Positions 1 to 12,245 of a stretch of DNA of 64,000 nt are shown piece by piece (the first letter of the stretch is position 1; each line of letters begins with the position of its first letter). The notes beneath the pieces are model-generated. The model saw only the letters and a list, made by a program, of their open reading frames with translations. It had not been told where the DNA came from and made no database searches. This DNA comes from Streptococcus sp. NPS 308 (GTDB lineage: Bacteria; Bacillota; Bacilli; Lactobacillales; Streptococcaceae), in contig NZ_AP017652.1 of the NCBI RefSeq assembly GCF_002355895.1, positions 405,001-469,000 on the forward strand, read 5' to 3'. The position numbers and the translations under genes were made by a program.

Positions 1-1942
<1,942 letters not shown>

Positions 1943-2016
1943 GTAACTGAGGATACGAAGCGCGAGGTTTACTTGTGATTTGATAGATATTCAATTTTGA
2001 GTAGGTATTACTCAGA

Positions 2017-2133
2017 GTTAAGTGACGATAGCCTAGGAGATACACCTGTACCCATGCCGAACACAGCAGTTAAGCCCTAGAACGCCGGAAGTAGTTGGGG
2101 GTTGCCCCCTGTGAGATATGGAAGTCGCTTAGC
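2017..2133 (+). rRNA. rrf: 5S ribosomal RNA
   Basis: A segment of about 117 nt follows the 23S gene by about 75 nt. It contains the conserved 5S features CCCATGCCGAACACAG and CGCCGGAAGTAG, and its ends (GTTAAGTGACG and GTCGCTTAGC) pair as helix I. It is co-transcribed with the 23S gene and the downstream tRNA genes. Confidence 0.96.
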
Positions 2134-2138
2134 TCTTT

Positions 2139-2211
2139 GGGAGTTTAGCTCAGCTGGGAGAGCATCTGCCTTACAAGCAGAGGGTCAGCGGTTCGATCCC
2201 GTTAACTCCCA
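2139..2211 (+). tRNA. tRNA-Val(TAC)
   Basis: Cloverleaf with a perfect GGGAGTT/AACTCCC acceptor stem and anticodon loop CTTACAA (anticodon TAC). CCA is not encoded. It begins five bases after the 5S gene and is the first of 17 tRNA genes in one run. Confidence 0.96.
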
Positions 2212-2213
2212 TA

Positions 2214-2286
2214 GGTCCCGTAGTGTAGCGGTTATCACGTCGCCCTGTCACGGCGAAGATCGCGGGTTCGATTCCCGTCGGGACCG
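2214..2286 (+). tRNA. tRNA-Asp(GTC)
   Basis: Cloverleaf with acceptor GGTCCCG/CGGGACC, anticodon loop CTGTCAC (GTC) and discriminator G. It starts 2 nt after tRNA-Val. CCA is not encoded. Confidence 0.96.
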
Positions 2287-2310
2287 TTTAAGATAACGGA
2301 AGTTATTTTA

Positions 2311-2383
2311 GACTCGTTAGCTCAGTTGGTAGAGCAATTGACTTTTAATCAATGGGTCACTGGTTCGAGCCCAGTACGGGTCA
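2311..2383 (+). tRNA. tRNA-Lys(TTT)
   Basis: Cloverleaf with anticodon loop CTTTTAA (TTT) and acceptor GACTCGT/ACGGGTC. A CTT-reading lysine tRNA gene lies separately at 46664-46736. Confidence 0.95.
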
Positions 2384-2388
2384 TCTTT

Positions 2389-2470
2389 GCGGGTTTGGCG
2401 GAATTGGCAGACGCACCAGATTTAGGATCTGGCGCTTAACGGCGTGGGGGTTCAAGTCCCTTAACCCGCA
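2389..2470 (+). tRNA. tRNA-Leu(TAG)
   Basis: Class II tRNA of 82 nt with a long variable arm. The anticodon loop is TTTAGGA (TAG) and the acceptor is GCGGGTT/AACCCGC. Confidence 0.95.
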
Positions 2471-2482
2471 TAATAGAAATCA

Positions 2483-2555
2483 GCCGGCTTAGCTCAGTTG
2501 GTAGAGCATCTGATTTGTAATCAGAGGGTCGCGTGTTCAAGTCATGTAGCCGGCA
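2483..2555 (+). tRNA. tRNA-Thr(TGT)
   Basis: Cloverleaf with acceptor GCCGGCT/AGCCGGC and anticodon loop TTTGTAA (TGT). Confidence 0.95.
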
Positions 2556-2577
2556 TTTTTTTATATAAGAGGTCGAT

Positions 2578-2649
2578 GCGAACGTAGTTCAGTGGTAGAA
2601 CACCACCTTGCCAAGGTGGGGGTCGCGGGTTCGAATCCCGTCGTTCGCT
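2578..2649 (+). tRNA. tRNA-Gly(GCC)
   Basis: Cloverleaf with acceptor GCGAACG/CGTTCGC and anticodon loop TTGCCAA (GCC). Confidence 0.95.
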
Positions 2650-2656
2650 TAGAGAG

Positions 2657-2742
2657 GCCGGGGTGGCGGAACTGGCAGACGCACAGGACTTAAAATCCTG
2701 CGATTGGTAACGATCGTACCGGTTCGATTCCGGTCCTCGGCA
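2657..2742 (+). tRNA. tRNA-Leu(TAA)
   Basis: Class II tRNA of 86 nt with a long variable arm and anticodon loop CTTAAAA (TAA). The acceptor stem pairs GCCGGGG with CCTCGGC. Confidence 0.95.
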
Positions 2743-2753
2743 TATATTGATGG

Positions 2754-2827
2754 GCACCCTTAGCTCAACTGGATAGAGTACCTGACTACGAATCAGGCGG
2801 TTAGAGGTTCGACTCCTCTAGGGTGCA
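2754..2827 (+). tRNA. tRNA-Arg(ACG)
   Basis: Cloverleaf with acceptor GCACCCT/AGGGTGC and anticodon loop CTACGAA (ACG). The first anticodon base is expected to be deaminated to inosine. Confidence 0.95.
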
Positions 2828-2843
2828 TTTTTTCTATTTAACT

Positions 2844-2917
2844 CGGGAAGTAGCTCAGCTTGGTAGAGTACTTGGTTTGGGACCAAGGTGTCGCAGGTTC
2901 GAATCCTGTCTTCCCGA
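2844..2917 (+). tRNA. tRNA-Pro(TGG)
   Basis: Cloverleaf with acceptor CGGGAAG/CTTCCCG and anticodon loop TTTGGGA (TGG). Confidence 0.95.
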
Positions 2918-2922
2918 TTGAT

Positions 2923-2996
2923 GGCGGTGTAGCTCAGCTGGCTAGAGCGTCCGGTTCATACCCGGGAGGTCGGGGGTTCGATCCCCTTCGCCGCTA
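2923..2996 (+). tRNA. tRNA-Met(CAT), elongator
   Basis: CAT anticodon (loop TTCATAC) with a GGCGGTG/CGCCGCT acceptor that pairs through G1-U72. It closely resembles the Bacillus elongator methionine tRNA and lacks the initiator 1-72 C-A mismatch. It is one of three CAT tRNAs in the run. Confidence 0.9.
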
Positions 2997-3009
2997 TAAT
3001 GATCTTGTT

Positions 3010-3083
3010 GGACCTTTAGCTCAGCTGGTTAGAGCTCTCGGCTCATAACCGAGTGGTCGTAGGTTCAAGTCCTACAAGGTCCA
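3010..3083 (+). tRNA. tRNA-Ile2(CAT), lysidine type
   Basis: CAT anticodon (loop CTCATAA) in a body that resembles the Bacillus minor isoleucine tRNA (acceptor GGACCTT/AAGGTCC). It is inferred to be modified by TilS to lysidine so that it reads AUA. General tRNA finders often mislabel this gene as Met. Confidence 0.85.
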
Positions 3084-3093
3084 TTGAAAAAAT

Positions 3094-3183
3094 GGAGGAT
3101 TACCCAAGTCCGGCTGAAGGGAACGGTCTTGAAAACCGTCAGGCGTGTAAAAGCGTGCGTGGGTTCGAATCCCACATCCTCCT
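3094..3183 (+). tRNA. tRNA-Ser(TGA)
   Basis: Class II tRNA of 90 nt with a long variable arm and anticodon loop CTTGAAA (TGA). The acceptor is GGAGGAT/ATCCTCC. Confidence 0.95.
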
Positions 3184-3193
3184 TTCATATTAA

Positions 3194-3267
<74 letters not shown>

Positions 3268-3271
3268 TTTT

Positions 3272-3344
3272 GGCTCGGTAGCTCAGTTGGTAGAGCAATG
3301 GATTGAAGCTCCATGTGTCGGCGGTTCGATTCCGTCTCGCGCCA
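3272..3344 (+). tRNA. tRNA-Phe(GAA)
   Basis: Anticodon loop TTGAAGC (GAA). The D, anticodon and T arms are normal. In the acceptor stem, GGCTCGG faces TCGCGCC, which leaves a U4-C69 mismatch where a Watson-Crick pair is usual. Position 37 is G and position 38 is C. It is probably functional because it sits in an intact tRNA operon. Confidence 0.9.
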
Positions 3345-3359
3345 TATTTAATCTTCTAT

Positions 3360-3430
3360 GCGGGTGTAGTTTAGTGGTAAAACTACAGCCTTCCAAGCTG
3401 TTGTCGCGAGTTCGATTCTCGTCACCCGCT
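3360..3430 (+). tRNA. tRNA-Gly(TCC)
   Basis: Cloverleaf with acceptor GCGGGTG/CACCCGC and anticodon loop CTTCCAA (TCC). Confidence 0.95.
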
Positions 3431-3463
3431 TTGAACTTTGTTCAAATACCAAGTTTTTAACTT

Positions 3464-3537
<74 letters not shown>

Positions 3538-3543
3538 TTAATA

Positions 3544-3631
3544 GGAGAATTACTCAAGAGGCTGAAGAGGACGGTTTGCTAAATCGTTAGGTCGGGTAAC
3601 TGGCGCGGGGGTTCGAATCCCCCATTCTCCG
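3544..3631 (+). tRNA. tRNA-Ser(GCT)
   Basis: Class II tRNA of 88 nt with anticodon loop TTGCTAA (GCT) and acceptor GGAGAAT/ATTCTCC. It is the last tRNA of the run and is followed directly by a terminator. Confidence 0.95.
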
Positions 3632-3637
3632 TAATTT

Positions 3638-3658
3638 AAGAGTGATAACTCTTTTTTT
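3638..3658 (+). terminator. Intrinsic terminator of the rRNA-tRNA operon
   Basis: AAGAGT-GATA-ACTCTT hairpin followed by a T run, 6 nt after tRNA-Ser(GCT). Confidence 0.8.
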
Positions 3659-3680
3659 GTTGCCTTTGTAAGATAAATTA

Positions 3681-3711
3681 TCCCCTCTTAGTTTATAAGA
3701 GGGGGATTTTT
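3681..3711 (+). terminator. Second hairpin terminator between tRNA run and birA
   Basis: CCCCTCTTA / TAAGAGGGG stem with a 5-nt loop followed by TTTTT. The T run favours plus-strand transcripts. The hairpin may also end birA transcription coming from the other side. Confidence 0.75.
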
Positions 3712-3713
3712 AA

Positions 3714-4649
3714 TTACCAACTTGTTAGGGAAACCTCTCCACTATTTAGCCAAATGTTTTTTTTGTCTTCTAGTTCGACTTGAAGTTGACCGGTGTTTGA
3801 GATGTCTTTTGCAATTCCCTTTTCATTTTGTCCATTTCGCTGGAAGGTGATTTCCTTTCCCAGTACGATTGATCTCTCTTTATAGAAATAGAATAGCTCG
3901 TCTGGATCCGTATTGTAGAAACAATTCCATATTTCGCTGATGAGCTCATTACGACTAATTGGTGCAGGTGGCATAAATAGGCTACCTGCTTTTTCTTTTA
4001 GTTCTTCTGGAAAGTCTTCTATAGAAAAATTTATACCAAGTCCGATAATGACATCTGTAACTAAGCCTGTCTCAACTGATGTCATTGCTTCGGTAAGAAT
4101 ACCTGCCATTTTTTTATTTTTAAAGTAGATGTCATTTACCCATTTGATATATACTTCTATCATAGTTAGATTTTTAATGGCTTTGTAGACTGCAGCAGCT
4201 ACAAGGAGGGTATAGGAAGGGAGTTTTTCATAGGGAAGATTGGGTTGAATATGCAGGGACATATAGATCCCCCCCTGAGATGGAGAATAGTAGGGACGCT
4301 GAAAGCGGCCACGACCTGCTGTTTGACAGGTTGAAAGATAGAGTGTATTTCCTTTGTTTCCAGCTTCAATCCCTTCTTTTGCATCTGTTTGTGTTGATTT
4401 GGTCTCAGGTTTGTAGCGAATGGTTAAGTTGCTTTTCTCCTGAATCAAATCAGGCAATATCAGATCGCCTTGAATAAGCTTGTATCCTCTATTTTTGATA
4501 CTGTCAATTTCTAGCCCTTCTTGTTGGAGGCGTTGGATTGCTTTCCATATGGATGTCCGACTTAGATTCAGTTCTTCGCCAATTTTTTCTCCGCTGACAT
4601 AGTCGTTTTCTCTGGTTAGTATTTGGTAGACTAGTTGGTGTGATTTCAT
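3714..4649 (-). CDS. birA: Bifunctional biotin ligase / biotin operon repressor
   Basis: The protein attaches biotin to carrier proteins such as acetyl-CoA carboxylase BCCP through biotinyl-AMP. The 311 residues fit the class II (DNA-binding) BirA size. A winged-helix segment covers about residues 15-50 (YVSGEKIGEELNLSRTSIWK). The catalytic core follows, with the biotin-binding GRGR loop at about 112-115 and a KWVNDI motif in place of the usual KWPNDI. The gene is transcribed away from the divergent membrane-protein gene at 4849. The HTH suggests repressor activity, but no biotin genes or clear operator occur in this window. Confidence 0.93.
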   Translation of the reverse strand: MKSHQLVYQILTRENDYVSGEKIGEELNLSRTSIWKAIQRLQQEGLEIDSIKNRGYKLIQGDLILPDLIQEKSNLTIRYKPETKSTQTDAKEGIEAGNKGNTLYLSTCQTAGRGRFQRPYYSPSQGGIYMSLHIQPNLPYEKLPSYTLLVAAAVYKAIKNLTMIEVYIKWVNDIYFKNKKMAGILTEAMTSVETGLVTDVIIGLGINFSIEDFPEELKEKAGSLFMPPAPISRNELISEIWNCFYNTDPDELFYFYKERSIVLGKEITFQRNGQNEKGIAKDISNTGQLQVELEDKKNIWLNSGEVSLTSW

Positions 4650-4848
4650 AGATTTTTCCTTTTTAACTGTCGTTCATATAGTAGTTATTTTCAACTTTAT
4701 TATATTCTACCATAGCTTTTCCTTTTTTAGAAGTTTCCTTCTTTTTCTCTAGCAACTACTGGACTGGAATGTCTTTGAATATAACAGAGTATACTTTGAT
4801 ACTTCCGTAAAAGTTTTTTCTTTTTGATAGCGTGTTCATTGTTCCCAA

Positions 4849-6120
4849 ATGACGGAAAAAATGGTAGAATATAAAGATAGTTTAGCATTTATCTTCTGGA
4901 GAAATCCAGAACAGAAAGGATCCGTTTTGAAATCAATTGGATTACTGGATAAGATAAGAGGGCTTTCAAAAAAAGATTTCTTTTTGTATTTGATGATCAT
5001 GAGTATCTTTTTACCTTTTTATTTGTTCTTAGCACTCTTTGCTTTATATTTGATAGGTTTACTTGTTACTGGGGAGATGAAGGGAATTATCAAAGGATTA
5101 GCCAAACATCCTGTACTTCTCTTTTTTATTGCCTACAGTAGTATCATTTCCATCGTCGCCAAGAACTGGCTTGGTCTAGCAGCATCTTTCCTGATGCTCC
5201 TATTTCTTATTTTCTTTAGTTTTTACCAGAAGCGTCTGACGCATGCTTTCTTTCGACTGATACTCCAGACGGTTTTGTTTGGTAGTGTTGTCTCTGCCGC
5301 TTTTGCTACTTTGGAGCATTTCCAAATTGTAAAGAAATTTAACTATGCCTTTCTTTCACCAAATATGCAAGTATGGCACCAAAACCGTGCAGAGGTGACC
5401 TTCTTCAATCCTAACTACTATGGGATTATCTGTTGCTTCTGTATCATGATAGCTTTTTACCTCTTTACGACGACAAAGCTAAGATGGTTAAAAATTTTTT
5501 GTGTGATAGCAGGTTTTGTAAATCTTTTTGGTTTAAATTTCACGCAAAATCGAACAGCCTTCCCTGCTATTATAGCGGGTGCCATCATTTATCTCTTTAC
5601 AACCATTAAAAACTGGCGCGCCTTCTGGCTCAGTATTGGAGTTTTTGGGATTGGCCTTTGTTTCCTCTTCTCAAGCGATTTGGGTGTCCGTATGGGAACG
5701 CTAGATTCTTCAATGGAGGAGCGAGTTTCGATATGGAATGCGGGTATGGCTTTGTTTAAACAAAATCCGATTTGGGGTGAAGGTCCATTGACCTATATGA
5801 ATTCTTATCCTAGAATCCATGCTCCTTATCACGAACACGCGCATAGTCTTTACATCGATACTATTTTAAGTTATGGATTGATTGGAACCATTCTCCTATC
5901 CATTTCTTCGGTTATCCCAGTTCACATGATGATGGATATGAGTCAGGAGTCTGGTAAACGACCAATTATCGGTCTTTATCTCTCCTTCCTGACAGTAGTC
6001 GCTGTACATGGGATTTTTGACTTGGCTCTCTTCTGGGTACAGTCAGGATTCATCTTCTTGTTGGTTATGTGCAGTCTACCACTGGAACATCGAACCTTGG
6101 TGTCCGAAATGACAGATTAA
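4849..6120 (+). CDS. O-antigen ligase/polymerase-like multi-spanning membrane protein
   Basis: A very hydrophobic protein with about ten predicted membrane segments. It has the features of the Wzy_C / O-antigen-ligase family: a long extracytoplasmic stretch in the C-terminal half with Arg and His residues (HAPYHEHAHSLYIDTILSYGLIG), which in that family handles lipid-linked glycans. The polymer acted on cannot be named. The ATG at 4849 gives 423 residues. A TAGAAT box in a TGG-N context lies at 4865-4870, inside that frame, and a TTG at 4927 has an AAAGGA ribosome site just before it, so a 397-residue protein (MKSIGLLDKIRG...) is a serious alternative. A terminator follows closely. No glycan genes are adjacent. 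Confidence 0.75.
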   Translation: MTEKMVEYKDSLAFIFWRNPEQKGSVLKSIGLLDKIRGLSKKDFFLYLMIMSIFLPFYLFLALFALYLIGLLVTGEMKGIIKGLAKHPVLLFFIAYSSIISIVAKNWLGLAASFLMLLFLIFFSFYQKRLTHAFFRLILQTVLFGSVVSAAFATLEHFQIVKKFNYAFLSPNMQVWHQNRAEVTFFNPNYYGIICCFCIMIAFYLFTTTKLRWLKIFCVIAGFVNLFGLNFTQNRTAFPAIIAGAIIYLFTTIKNWRAFWLSIGVFGIGLCFLFSSDLGVRMGTLDSSMEERVSIWNAGMALFKQNPIWGEGPLTYMNSYPRIHAPYHEHAHSLYIDTILSYGLIGTILLSISSVIPVHMMMDMSQESGKRPIIGLYLSFLTVVAVHGIFDLALFWVQSGFIFLLVMCSLPLEHRTLVSEMTD

Positions 6121-6136
6121 GTTACTCAAGAACGGA

Positions 6137-6167
6137 GATCTTCTACTCTAGGTAGGAGGTCTTTTTT
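6137..6167 (+). terminator. Terminator after the O-antigen-ligase-like gene
   Basis: Ten-base-pair stem (GATCTTCTAC / GTAGGAGGTC, with G-U pairs), TCTA loop, then TTTTTT. Confidence 0.85.
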
Positions 6168-6179
6168 GTTGACAAAAAT

Positions 6180-6227
6180 TATTTCTAAGTCGAAATAGTT
6201 GACAGATAGAACAACAGGTGTTACAAT
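6180..6227 (+). promoter_or_regulatory. Promoter of the MarR gene with upstream inverted repeat
   Basis: TTGACA at 6199-6204, a 17-nt spacer and TACAAT at 6222-6227 form a near-consensus sigma-A promoter. A perfect inverted repeat TATTTC-N6-GAAATA (6180-6197) abuts the -35 and is a candidate operator for the MarR protein encoded just downstream. Confidence 0.8.
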
Positions 6228-6263
6228 AAAAACAATTCGATATAGAAATAAATTGGAGAAGTC

Positions 6264-6707
6264 ATGAAAGATAGTCATTTGGTAGCCCATCATATTCGTT
6301 TGTTGAATGGGCGGATTTTTCAAAAGTTACTGAGTCAAGATCCTGAGGCTCTTTATCGGAGTGAACAGGGTAAGATTCTCACGGTGTTATGGAAGAGTGA
6401 AACGGGTTGCGCTACGGCGACAGATATTGCACTTGCGACAGGATTGACCAATAATACGCTGACAAGCATGATTAAGAAACTTGAGGAGCAAAATCTGGTC
6501 ATCATTAGCCCATGTGGAATAGATAAGCGAAAGAAATATGTCAAGTTGACAGAGCAAGGTTGGTCCCAGAAAGAAGTTGGCCGTCGTGTCAGTAAAAAAT
6601 TTGATGCTATTTTTTATAAAGGTTTCTCTGAGGAAGAAATTCGCCAGTTTGAAGTCTTTCAAGAAAGAATTTTGGCTAATCTGAAAGAGAAGGGAAATGA
6701 GGTTTAG
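6264..6707 (+). CDS. MarR-family transcriptional regulator
   Basis: The 147-residue protein has a winged-helix MarR fold. The recognition region is ATDIALATGLTNNTLTSMIKKLEEQNL (about 52-78), and the wing is CGIDKRKKYVKLT. It lies directly upstream of egtV-egtU on the same strand, about 70 nt away, so control of that importer is likely but inferred. It has its own strong promoter with a palindrome next to the -35, which suggests autoregulation. The ligand is unknown. Confidence 0.88.
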   Translation: MKDSHLVAHHIRLLNGRIFQKLLSQDPEALYRSEQGKILTVLWKSETGCATATDIALATGLTNNTLTSMIKKLEEQNLVIISPCGIDKRKKYVKLTEQGWSQKEVGRRVSKKFDAIFYKGFSEEEIRQFEVFQERILANLKEKGNEV

Positions 6708-6779
6708 AATGGGGTAAATTAGTTATTAAAAGTTTGGTAACTTGACAAACCGAGGAAAATTATAAATTGAGGACAAAGA

Positions 6780-9021
<2,242 letters not shown>

Positions 9022-9064
9022 AAGGAAAGTCAGTGGTAGCCACTAGCACCCTTCTTTAGCAGAC

Positions 9065-9102
9065 AAAATCCCATCTCGTCTATAATTCGAAATGGGATTT
9101 TT
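9065..9102. terminator. Bidirectional terminator between egtU and the convergent small gene
   Basis: AAATCCCAT / ATGGGATTT stem with an A run on one side and a T run on the other, so it can end transcription from both directions. Confidence 0.85.
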
Positions 9103-9106
9103 AATG

Positions 9107-9439
9107 TTAGAGTAAGATAAAGAGGAGCGTAATTAAAATTGCTAGTGCTACCCTCACAATATGATGCGATATGTTGTGAGAGCCTTTTTGGCGACCATTC
9201 CAGTAAGCGCCGTAGCAGATGATGCTAGAGCCCACTATCCATAAGATGACAGTTGCCAGCGGGACAAAGAAAAAGATAGCAAGAGCTAGTGAGGTGAGAC
9301 AGCTTCCCACCAAGATACACATATTTCCTCGACAGTAGTTTTTTTCTTTTATGGCTGCGAAAGCAGCTGCGAGATGGAGAAGTGAAAAACCGAGAGCTAG
9401 TACAATCGTTAGTATTCCTAGAATCATCGAAGTTAACAT
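9107..9439 (-). CDS. Small membrane protein of unknown function
   Basis: The 110 residues form about four hydrophobic segments with short loops and one Lys/Arg/Cys-rich loop (IKEKNYCRGNMC). I do not recognise the family. It starts 26 nt after the stop of the TetR-type gene sczA and reads the same way, so the two are probably co-transcribed. It might be a small integral membrane partner or simply a passenger. Confidence 0.65.
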   Translation of the reverse strand: MLTSMILGILTIVLALGFSLLHLAAAFAAIKEKNYCRGNMCILVGSCLTSLALAIFFFVPLATVILWIVGSSIICYGAYWNGRQKGSHNISHHIVRVALAILITLLFILL

Positions 9440-9465
9440 AGTTGGTTCCTTTCTGAGTTACAGGC

Positions 9466-10020
9466 TTAGTTATCAAGTGGAGTTGTAGAAGTCATCTCAA
9501 TCACATCTAAGTAAAATCTCACTACTTGGTCTTCTGTATAAGATTTTCCTTTTTTTAGCCACCAGGTCAGTGTTTCGATAAAATTAGTTACTACAAAATG
9601 TTTGAGGTAGGAAGCCGGAATGTTTGGATAGGCCTCTTGCAAATCCTCCGCTACCATGGGGTAAACATGGTGTTCGAGTTCCTTGTGTAGTTGGCGGAGA
9701 AAGTAGTCGTTTTTTGAAAAAAGAAGACTAGTGACATGGTCCTGGTTTTTTTGAAAATGTAAAAAGATATGTGCGAGGTAGTCTTCTGTAGTCAAGTGTT
9801 CTTCCCTTTCAAAGAGATGATGAAAGAGGTAGCGACAGAGTTCATCTAAAAGCAGTTCCTTGCTCTCGTAGTGACAGTAAAAAGTCGAGCGACCAACATC
9901 TGCCAAGTCAATGATATCTTGGACAGTAGTAGCATCATAGCCCTTGTTGTTCAAAAGTTGTAAAAAAGCTTGATAGATGGCTTTTTTAGTCTTGCTGACT
10001 CGACGGTCTCTTTTTGGCAT
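9466..10020 (-). CDS. sczA: TetR-family zinc-responsive regulator of czcD (SczA)
   Basis: A 184-residue TetR protein with the N-terminal HTH TVQDIIDLADVGRSTFYCHYESKELL. The frame extends 12 codons further up, but MPKRDRR at 10020 fits the family better and leaves the operator region outside the gene. It diverges from czcD, the arrangement known in pneumococcus, where SczA binds two sites in the czcD promoter and activates zinc efflux under zinc stress. A perfect TGTTCAG-N2-CTGAACA palindrome and an enclosing AAACTGT/ACAGTTT repeat lie between the genes. Confidence 0.82.
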   Translation of the reverse strand: MPKRDRRVSKTKKAIYQAFLQLLNNKGYDATTVQDIIDLADVGRSTFYCHYESKELLLDELCRYLFHHLFEREEHLTTEDYLAHIFLHFQKNQDHVTSLLFSKNDYFLRQLHKELEHHVYPMVAEDLQEAYPNIPASYLKHFVVTNFIETLTWWLKKGKSYTEDQVVRFYLDVIEMTSTTPLDN

Positions 10021-10035
10021 ATAGACACTTGAGAC

Positions 10036-10068
10036 AAACTGTTCAGAACTGAACAAGACTGACAGTTT
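10036..10068. promoter_or_regulatory. Nested inverted repeats in the sczA-czcD intergenic region
   Basis: The inner palindrome TGTTCAG-AA-CTGAACA is at 10040-10055. The outer pair AAACTGT (10036-10042) / ACAGTTT (10062-10068) encloses it. The layout fits a TetR-type regulator with two operator states, as described for SczA. Confidence 0.7.
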
Positions 10069-10150
10069 GCTTCTATCCTTTCTTTGGATTTTATTAGATA
10101 ATACAAATGAAAGAAGTATATATACCTATTATACCAAAGGAGGGAGAGAA

Positions 10151-11041
10151 ATGAGTTCTAAAACATCTATCTGGCTAGCCTTTTTCTTGAATCTATCATT
10201 TTCTGTTGTCGAATTTATTTTTGGGGGCATCTTCAATTCAAGTGCTGTATTAGCAGATGCGGTTCATGATTTGGGCGATGCTCTTGCCATAGGTTTATCA
10301 GCTTGTTTGGAAACTATTTCCAATCGTCAGGAAGACAAACGTTATACTCTTGGTTATAAACGCTTCAGTCTGCTAGGCGCCATGCTGACTGCCTTGATCC
10401 TTTTGACAGGATCTGTCATGATGCTCTTGGAGAATATTCCTCGCCTCCTATCGCCACAGCCTGTCAACTACCAAGGGATGCTGTGGTTGGGAGTTATTGC
10501 GATTCTTATCAATCTCTTGGCTAGTCTGATTGTTCGTAAGGGGCGGACCAAGAACGAAGCTATCCTGACCTTGCATTTTTTAGAGGATATTCTTGGTTGG
10601 CTAGCGGTCATTCTGGTTGCTTGTGTTTTGTATGTCACTGACTGGTACTTTCTTGATCCGCTTTTATCGCTCTTGATTTCTTGCTTTATTCTCTGGAAAG
10701 CCATTCCTCGCTTTTGGTCTACCCTTAAGATTTTCTTAGATGCTGTGCCTGAAGGTATCGAGACTGCTAAGCTAGAGAAAGAGTTAGTAAGGCTAACTAA
10801 TGTTAAAAGTGTTAATCAACTCAGTATTTGGTCCATGGACGGTCTAGAAAATGACGCCATTGTTCACCTTTGTATCGAGAACTGGGAGCAGATGATGGAA
10901 ACTAAAGAAGCAGTTCGTCAATTTTTAGAAGAAAGAGGCGTGCAGAATATCACTATCGAAGTGGATGCTAGTCAAAGCAACCATGCGCAACATAAGCGGA
11001 GGGTAACAGCCTTAGAGCAGAACCATGGGCATCATCATTAG
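10151..11041 (+). CDS. czcD: Cation diffusion facilitator, zinc efflux (CzcD)
   Basis: A 296-residue CDF-family exporter with six membrane segments and a C-terminal cytoplasmic domain. The conserved metal-site motif HDLGD is at about residues 40-44. A His-rich tail (NHAQHKRR ... HGHHH) may bind metal. The frame opens upstream at 10067, but the ATG at 10151 follows AGGAGGGAG and gives the usual start MSSKTS. It divergently faces sczA, its presumed zinc-dependent activator. Role: zinc (perhaps also cobalt) efflux in exchange for protons. Confidence 0.92.
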   Translation: MSSKTSIWLAFFLNLSFSVVEFIFGGIFNSSAVLADAVHDLGDALAIGLSACLETISNRQEDKRYTLGYKRFSLLGAMLTALILLTGSVMMLLENIPRLLSPQPVNYQGMLWLGVIAILINLLASLIVRKGRTKNEAILTLHFLEDILGWLAVILVACVLYVTDWYFLDPLLSLLISCFILWKAIPRFWSTLKIFLDAVPEGIETAKLEKELVRLTNVKSVNQLSIWSMDGLENDAIVHLCIENWEQMMETKEAVRQFLEERGVQNITIEVDASQSNHAQHKRRVTALEQNHGHHH

Positions 11042-11076
11042 AAAAGACGACCTCAATAAGAGATCGTTTTGATATC

Positions 11077-12108
<1,032 letters not shown>

Positions 12109-12124
12109 TCATATTTTTCTTCTT

Positions 12125-12156
12125 TTTACTGATTGTTTAGTAAAACTTTAGTAAAA
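12125..12156. promoter_or_regulatory. Candidate GalR operator
   Basis: Two direct repeats TTTAGTAAAA (12136-12145 and 12147-12156) and an inverted TTTACT (12125-12130) lie just upstream of the galK -35. They sit between divergent galR and galK. Confidence 0.6.
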
Positions 12157-12160
12157 AGGA

Positions 12161-12189
12161 TTGACCTTGGAAAAAGCCTTGGATACAAT
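12161..12189 (+). promoter_or_regulatory. galK promoter
   Basis: TTGACC (12161-12166), a 17-nt spacer, then TACAAT (12184-12189). Confidence 0.85.
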
Positions 12190-12191
12190 AG

Positions 12192-12206
12192 AAGAAAACG
12201 ATTACA
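12192..12206 (+). promoter_or_regulatory. CcpA cre site at the galK transcription start
   Basis: AAGAAAACGATTACA matches the cre consensus WTGNAANCGNWNNCW at all positions but the second. It lies just after the -10, where CcpA binding would repress galactose use when glucose is present. Confidence 0.65.
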
Positions 12207-12245
12207 CGTTAAGACGACTTAACGAACAGTAAAAGGAGAATTCAT

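Noticed and set aside
11042..11076. Terminator between czcD and galR
   Set aside because: The possible stem is short with several mismatches. I cannot support it as a terminator.
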